Below are positions 59,055-64,000 of a stretch of 64,000 nucleotides of DNA, in pieces. Made by a program: the position numbers and the translations under genes. Numbering within the stretch: the stretch's first letter is position 1; every line of letters starts with the position of its first letter. The stretch lies in contig NZ_ACQA01000001.1 in the NCBI RefSeq assembly GCF_000182645.1, forward strand, positions 2,236,001 to 2,300,000, in the 5' to 3' direction. The notes under the pieces were generated by a model that was given only the letters and a program-made list of their open reading frames with translations, did not search any database and had not been told where the DNA came from. The stretch is from Brucella intermedia LMG 3301. Lineage in GTDB: Bacteria > Pseudomonadota > Alphaproteobacteria > Rhizobiales > Rhizobiaceae.

Positions 59055-61325
59055 CTATAACGGAATATCGTTGTCTTCGGCAAATCTCATCAGCAGTTCG
59101 CGCAGCGAATGCGCGCTGTTGGGCTTGTCCAGCTCTTCCTTGAGCAAGGCGGTGAGCTTGCCCGCGTCCAGCGCGCCAAGCATGGCCTTTACCGGGCCAA
59201 TGGCCGCGGCCGACATCGAAATCGACCGGAACCCGATACCCACCAGCGCCATGGCTGGAAGCGGCCTGCTGGCCATTTCACCGCACAGGGTAACCGGCTT
59301 GCCATGCCGGTTACCGGTCTCCACAATGTGTCGCAGTGCGCGCAGGAATGCTGGCGAAAGCTGGTCGAAGCGACCAGACATCAGCGAGTTGCCGCGATCC
59401 GTCGCCATCAGGAACTGGAACAGGTCGTTCGAGCCGACGGAAATGAAATCGACGAGCGACACCAACTCCTCGAGTTGCCAGAGCAGCGACGGCACCTCGA
59501 CCATCGCCCCGAGCTTCAGGCACATCGGCAACTGGTGGGCAAAACGCGACAGGTGGCGGACTTCACGATCGATAATCTCGCGTGCGGCCTTCACCTCGCT
59601 CACTTCCGTGATCATCGGCAGCAGGATTTTCAGCTCGCGCCCGCCCGCCGCCTTCAAAAGCGCCCTTATCTGGGTACGCAGCAGGCCCGGACGATCAAGC
59701 GTCAGGCGGATGGCGCGCCAGCCGAGCGCCGGATTTTCTTCCTGCACGGTCGAGCTGAAATAGGGAAGAACCTTGTCTCCACCGATATCCAGCGTGCGGA
59801 AAGTCACCGGCTTGTCGCCCGCCGCTTCGATGACAGAGCGATAGAGGCGTTCCTGCTGTTCGGCTCGGGGGAAGGTGGAAGCCACCATGAACTGAAGCTC
59901 GGTTCGGAACAGGCCGATACCCGCCGCGCCGGACGCCGAAAGCTGCGGCAGATCGACGAGCAGCCCCGCATTCATCAGAAGCGAGATATCGACACCATCC
60001 CTGGTGACGGATGGCTTGTCCCGCAATTCGCGATAATGGGCCTGACGCCGTGCCCGGAAGCGAACCTTTTCGGCATAAGCCGTTTCCAGATCGGCCTGCG
60101 GGCGCAGGTGCATGATGCCTTCGTCGCCGTCGACAATGGCCGCATCGTTGTTTTCCGCCATGGAGACGATGCCCTTGGCCTGGCCTACCACGGGAATGCC
60201 CATGGCGCGGGCGACGATCACGACATGGCTCGTGGCCGCGCCATCTTCCAGAACGACGCCACGCAAGCGCTCACGCGGATAATCCAGAAGTTCGGCGGCC
60301 CCCATCGACCGGGCGACGATAATCGCATCCTTGACCAGTGATTCGGCGATGGTCTTGATGTCATGCCCCATGAGCTGGCGCAGCAGACGGTTTGCAAGAT
60401 CGTCGAAATCCGACAGGCGCTCGCGCATATAGGGATCGGTCAGGTGCACCATGCGCGCGCGTGTGTCGCTCTGCACCTTTTCAACCGCCGCCTCGGCGGT
60501 CAGGCCGTTATGGATGGCTTCTTCCAGCCGCCGCACCCAGCCGCGGTCATGGGCAAACATGCGATAGGCTTCCAGCACTTCGCGATGCTCGCCTTCCACC
60601 GCCACGTCACGGCGCGAGAGCATGTCATCGATCGATATGCGCAAGGAGCCAAGCGCTTCGTCCAGCCGGTTCAGCTCCGCCTGGCTGTCCTCGTTGAAAA
60701 GATTGGTGACGACGATGCGCGGCTCATGCAGCACCACATGGCCAAGGCCGATACCGTCGTTGAAAGCATGTCCCGTCACGCTCATCGGACGACCGAGATC
60801 AAGCTCTATGCCCGGACGGGCAAGGCGCAGACCGTCGCCGGTCGCGATGATTTCGGCAAGGACCATGGCGGTGGTTTCAAGTGCTTCGACCTCGTCTTCG
60901 CGATAAGCCCGCTTGGTCTTGTTCTGGACGACAAGAACGCCCAAAGTGCGGCCAGCGCGAAGGACGGGAACGCCGAGGAAGGAATTATAGGCCTCTTCCC
61001 CTGTTTCCGGCAGATAGGCGAAGGCCGGATGGCTCTGCGCATCGGTCAGGTTGAGCGGACGGGCGCTTGCAGCAATCGTGCCGACCAGACCCTGACCGAG
61101 ACGAAGCTGGGCCAGGTGAACAGCCTGCGGATTAAGACCTTCGGTCGCGTAGAGTTCGAGAACGCCATCGGCGCGCAATATATAGAAGGAGCAGACTTCC
61201 GCGACCATGTTCTGCGCGATTTCACGGACGATCCGGTCGAGGCGCGCCTGCGGTTCCAGCGGCTCCGCCATCAATTCGCGCAGCCGCTTGAGCAGTACGC
61301 GGGGACCGGTTGTCAGCTCACGCAT
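59055..61325 (-). CDS. ptsP: Phosphoenolpyruvate-protein phosphotransferase PtsP (enzyme I-Ntr)
   Basis: PtsP is enzyme I of the nitrogen phosphotransferase relay (PtsP, NPr, EIIA-Ntr). The 756-aa protein has an N-terminal GAF domain (about residues 1-165; GLVGTIAASARPLNLTDAQS), then the PTS enzyme I body with the phosphorylated His in EDGAATSHVVIVARAMGIPV. The PEP-binding C-terminal domain has GIGLFRTELQFM and VDFISVGSNDLFQFLMATDR. It senses glutamine through GAF in related bacteria. It stands between lysC and prfA on the same strand, an order frequent in Rhizobiales. Confidence 0.96.
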   Translation of the reverse strand: MRELTTGPRVLLKRLRELMAEPLEPQARLDRIVREIAQNMVAEVCSFYILRADGVLELYATEGLNPQAVHLAQLRLGQGLVGTIAASARPLNLTDAQSHPAFAYLPETGEEAYNSFLGVPVLRAGRTLGVLVVQNKTKRAYREDEVEALETTAMVLAEIIATGDGLRLARPGIELDLGRPMSVTGHAFNDGIGLGHVVLHEPRIVVTNLFNEDSQAELNRLDEALGSLRISIDDMLSRRDVAVEGEHREVLEAYRMFAHDRGWVRRLEEAIHNGLTAEAAVEKVQSDTRARMVHLTDPYMRERLSDFDDLANRLLRQLMGHDIKTIAESLVKDAIIVARSMGAAELLDYPRERLRGVVLEDGAATSHVVIVARAMGIPVVGQAKGIVSMAENNDAAIVDGDEGIMHLRPQADLETAYAEKVRFRARRQAHYRELRDKPSVTRDGVDISLLMNAGLLVDLPQLSASGAAGIGLFRTELQFMVASTFPRAEQQERLYRSVIEAAGDKPVTFRTLDIGGDKVLPYFSSTVQEENPALGWRAIRLTLDRPGLLRTQIRALLKAAGGRELKILLPMITEVSEVKAAREIIDREVRHLSRFAHQLPMCLKLGAMVEVPSLLWQLEELVSLVDFISVGSNDLFQFLMATDRGNSLMSGRFDQLSPAFLRALRHIVETGNRHGKPVTLCGEMASRPLPAMALVGIGFRSISMSAAAIGPVKAMLGALDAGKLTALLKEELDKPNSAHSLRELLMRFAEDNDIPL

Positions 61326-61531
61326 GATCGTCGGGGGCTCCTTTCAGGTTGCTGGCGCGCCTTCGCCAGCCGATTTCCCAATACCCGCCCGCGATGCGTT
61401 ACGCCAATCCCTTTGTGAGCATTTTTGACACCCGCGTCCAGAACAAATAGTCGCGCCTCGCAAAATGTTGCGATGCCGCGCACCCTTTCGGTTACGCGGC
61501 AAAGCTCCAAAGCAGATGCTAATCCTGTTGA

Positions 61532-62803
61532 TTATTTATCGAGACCGTAGACCGCATGCAGCGTGCGCACGGCAAGCTCCGCATAAGGGCCGTCGATCAG
61601 GATCGAAATCTTGATTTCGGACGTCGTGATGGCGCGGATATTGATGCCCTTTTCGGCCAGCGCCTTGAAGGCGGTCGCGGCAACGCCCGCATGGCTGCGC
61701 ATGCCGATGCCGATGACGGAAATCTTGGCAAGGCCGGTTTCCGACTGGATGTTATCGAAGCCGATCTCGCCCTTGACCTTGTCCAGCACCTTCAGCGCCT
61801 TGTCGATGTCGCCGGTCGGAATGGTGAAGGTCATGTCGGTCTTGGAGCCGTCTTCCGACACGTTCTGCACGATCATGTCGACATTGATGTGCTCTTCGGC
61901 GAGCGGCCCGAAAATTGCCGCCGATACGCCCGGCCGGTCGGCCACGCGCCGCAGCGAGATCTGAGCTTCATCCTTCGCAAAGGCGATACCTGTGACGACC
62001 TGCTGTTCCACGATTTCATCCTCGTCGCAAATAAGGGTTCCGGGCGGGTTGATCGGATCACCCATGCCCGGCGCATCTGGGTCCGTAAAGCTCGAGCGCA
62101 CGAAAGTGCGCACCTTGTGCACCATGGCGAGTTCGACCGAACGCACCTGCAGAACCTTGGCGCCGAGCGACGCCATTTCCAGCATTTCCTCGAAGGAAAT
62201 CTTCGAAAGGCGCTTCGCCTTCGGCTCCAGGCGGGGATCGGTGGTGTAGACGCCGTCCACATCCGTATAGATATCGCAGCGATCAGCCTTCACACCGGCC
62301 GCAATGGCGACGGCGGAGGTATCCGAACCGCCGCGTCCAAGCGTCGCCACGCGGTTGTCCGGACCCAGCCCCTGGAAACCGGCGACCACTGCAACCTGCC
62401 CCATTTCCATGCGGCGGATGATTTCCGAACCATCGATTTCCTGAATACGGGCCGCGCCATGGGCGTTGTCGGTCTTGATCGGAATCTGCCAGCCCTGCCA
62501 CGAACGCGCATCGACGCCGATGGACTGGAGCGCGATCGCCAGAAGACCGCTCGTCACCTGCTCGCCGGAAGCGACGATGGTGTCGTATTCGCGCGCGTCG
62601 TAGAAGGGCGAGCTTGCGCCGCAGACCTTCGGCATGTTCTGCACCCAGCCGACCAGCTCGTTGGTCTTGCCGGACATGGCCGAAACGACGACGGCAACCT
62701 GATTGCCCGCTTCGACCTCGCGTTTGACGTGGCGCGCCACATTATAGATGCGTTCCAGATCGGCCACCGAAGTGCCGCCGAATTTCATCACGATGCGCGC
62801 CAT
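61532..62803 (-). CDS. lysC: Aspartate kinase
   Basis: This enzyme phosphorylates aspartate, the first committed step to lysine, threonine, methionine and diaminopimelate. The 423-aa protein shows VMKFGGTSVADLERI at the start, then VVAGFQGLGPDNRVATLGRGG and DTSAVAIAAGVKADRCDIYTDVDGVYTTDP. Two ACT domains (about 265-420; VSEDGSKTDMTFTIPTGDI) carry the expected feedback-inhibition sites. No SD is evident before the ATG. It is upstream of ptsP and divergent from ubiG. Confidence 0.96.
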   Translation of the reverse strand: MARIVMKFGGTSVADLERIYNVARHVKREVEAGNQVAVVVSAMSGKTNELVGWVQNMPKVCGASSPFYDAREYDTIVASGEQVTSGLLAIALQSIGVDARSWQGWQIPIKTDNAHGAARIQEIDGSEIIRRMEMGQVAVVAGFQGLGPDNRVATLGRGGSDTSAVAIAAGVKADRCDIYTDVDGVYTTDPRLEPKAKRLSKISFEEMLEMASLGAKVLQVRSVELAMVHKVRTFVRSSFTDPDAPGMGDPINPPGTLICDEDEIVEQQVVTGIAFAKDEAQISLRRVADRPGVSAAIFGPLAEEHINVDMIVQNVSEDGSKTDMTFTIPTGDIDKALKVLDKVKGEIGFDNIQSETGLAKISVIGIGMRSHAGVAATAFKALAEKGINIRAITTSEIKISILIDGPYAELAVRTLHAVYGLDK

Positions 62804-63020
62804 TTAAGGATACGTCCCGCTCTTTAGAAAAATTACACTCTCACCTGCCCAAACCTTATATTGTTGCGACAGGCAAACCCGGGGTCACATAGCTAATATG
62901 TCGCGCTTCCGCAAGGCCGCGATTCGCATCGGGGCTCCTGAGAGCGAATTTGATTTGTTCCTCGACTTTGGAGTACTACCTTGAAAGCAGACCTGCACGC
63001 TTCCGCCGCTGGAGAATGAA

Positions 63021-63767
63021 ATGACCGAGACCGCCCGCACCACCATCGACGCTTCGGAAATCGAGCATTTTTCACGCATCGCTGCGGAATGGTGGAACCC
63101 GCAGGGCAAGTTCCGCCCCTTGCACAAATTCAATCCGACGCGGCTTGCCTATATCAAGGAAAAAATCTGCGCCAGGTTCAACCGCGACCCCAATGCGCCG
63201 CGTCCCCTGGAAGGCCTGCGCCTCCTCGACATCGGTTGCGGCGGCGGGCTGCTCTGCGAGCCGATGGCGCGGCTTGGCGCAACCGTGATCGGAGCGGACG
63301 CTTCCACGACGAACATCGAGGTGGCGAAAATTCACGCAGCACAAAGCGGGGTCGAGGTGGACTACCGGGCCACGACCGCAGAAGCGCTGGCGGAAGCTGG
63401 TGAAAAATTTGATGTGGTGCTGAATATGGAAGTGGTCGAGCATGTCTCCGATGTCGACCTGTTCATGTCGGCAACAAGCGAAATGGTGAAGCCCGGCGGA
63501 TTGATGTTCGTCGCCACCATCAACCGCACGCTGAAAGCTTACGGCCTTGCCATCATCGGCGCGGAATATGTCCTGCGCTGGCTGCCGCGCGGCACGCACC
63601 AATATGAGAAACTGGTGCGCCCGGAAGAGCTGGAATCCGCACTGGCAAAAGGTGGCCTGCGGCTCATCGACAAGCTTGGCGTAACCTATAATCCGCTTGC
63701 CGACAGCTGGAACCGCTCCCGCGATACCGACGTGAACTATATGGTGCTTGCCGAACGGCCCGCCTGA
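63021..63767 (+). CDS. ubiG: Ubiquinone biosynthesis O-methyltransferase
   Basis: UbiG performs both O-methylations in ubiquinone synthesis. The 248-aa protein has the diagnostic [20 protein letters not shown] followed by [16 protein letters not shown] motif [21 protein letters not shown], and [11 protein letters not shown] and [20 protein letters not shown]. The ATG has GGAGA upstream. It is divergent from lysC with a 217-bp gap (62804-63020) showing no other gene. Confidence 0.96.
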   Translation: MTETARTTIDASEIEHFSRIAAEWWNPQGKFRPLHKFNPTRLAYIKEKICARFNRDPNAPRPLEGLRLLDIGCGGGLLCEPMARLGATVIGADASTTNIEVAKIHAAQSGVEVDYRATTAEALAEAGEKFDVVLNMEVVEHVSDVDLFMSATSEMVKPGGLMFVATINRTLKAYGLAIIGAEYVLRWLPRGTHQYEKLVRPEELESALAKGGLRLIDKLGVTYNPLADSWNRSRDTDVNYMVLAERPA

Positions 63768-63779
63768 TCTGTCCTGCTC

Positions 63780-64000
63780 TCAGCCTTTTTGCGCGCGCGT
63801 TGTCATAGCAACGCCAGCGCAAATGACCAGCGCACCGATCCAGGTCAGCGGCGGATAATGTTCGCCGAGGAACAGTGTTCCCGAAATAAGCCCCAGCGCC
63901 GCCGCGACATAGCCGATCTGGCTGAGATAAACCGGGCCGCCGACCGCCTGCAGGCGGAAGAACAGGGCGAACATGCCCGCGGATGCAATCGACTGGACAA
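63780..64000 (-). CDS. DMT-superfamily (EamA) transporter, 3' part
   Basis: Only the last about 73 codons are in the window. They encode two hydrophobic segments (LSQIGYVAAALGLISGTLFLGE and LTWIGALVICAGVAMTT), with the EamA-type GTLFLGEHYPPLTWIGA loop. The frame is open to the window edge, so the start lies beyond 64000. It is convergent with ubiG, 12 bp away. Confidence 0.8.
   Translation of the reverse strand, partial: VQSIASAGMFALFFRLQAVGGPVYLSQIGYVAAALGLISGTLFLGEHYPPLTWIGALVICAGVAMTTRAQKG

Overview
The window is a 64-kb piece of chromosome from an alphaproteobacterium of the order Rhizobiales, most likely the Brucella/Ochrobactrum group (Brucellaceae). The evidence is the rRNA sequence and its 5S–tRNA-fMet tail, a very large NAD-glutamate dehydrogenase, the DUF4167 protein, dispersed rhizobial palindromic elements (GAAAAGTG...CGGTTTTCGG type), and a high-GC coding bias. 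These are family resemblances recognised by eye. I did no database search and cannot name the species.

Layout. 0.4-10.3 kb: purH, glpK, an MFS transporter and the giant gdhB. 10.5-14.1 kb: a LemA/TPM-domain membrane cluster, a P-loop kinase and an exported hypothetical. 14.1-17.9 kb: rpsP, chorismate mutase and ffh, then a divergent MltB-type lytic transglycosylase. 18-26.5 kb: metabolic and accessory genes (beta-carbonic anhydrase, DUF429, pdxY, CurA-like reductase, DUF3088, mmsA with a divergent LysR regulator, YoaK, YeaQ). 26.5-31.1 kb: envelope block rppH, YibQ-like deacetylase, ctpA, envC. 31.2-33.3 kb: accessory pocket with a VOC protein, a frameshifted TetR gene, a DHFR-like reductase and an AT-rich inserted DUF2569 gene. 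33.3-41.1 kb: housekeeping run rlmH, rsfS, nadD, proA, proB, obgE, two acetyltransferases, rpmA, rplU. 41.4-46.8 kb: tRNA-Ser, an RluA-type synthase, rsmJ, a GGDEF protein, a MATE pump and a kinase gene with an internal stop. 46.9-48.9 kb: tRNA-fMet, 5S, and a chimeric rRNA in which a 16S head is joined to a 23S tail. 49.2-64 kb: M23 peptidase, L,D-transpeptidase, clpB, DUF4167 protein, prmC, prfA, ptsP, lysC, ubiG and the 3' end of a DMT transporter.

Most genes are core and they group by job: translation (rpsP, rplU, rpmA, prfA/prmC, rsmJ, rlmH, rsfS, obgE), cell-wall remodelling (MltB, EnvC, CtpA, M23, L,D-transpeptidase), nitrogen and amino-acid metabolism (gdhB, ptsP, proA/proB, lysC) and protein targeting or quality control (ffh, clpB).

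The unusual items are the following. A 24-bp direct duplication flanks the AT-rich DUF2569 insert. The rRNA operon has a large internal deletion or a misassembly. Three genes look disrupted: TetR and the MFS 3' end each by what looks like one extra G, and a kinase by an in-frame amber codon. There are also two families of intergenic palindromic repeats. I found no CRISPR array, prophage or transposase.
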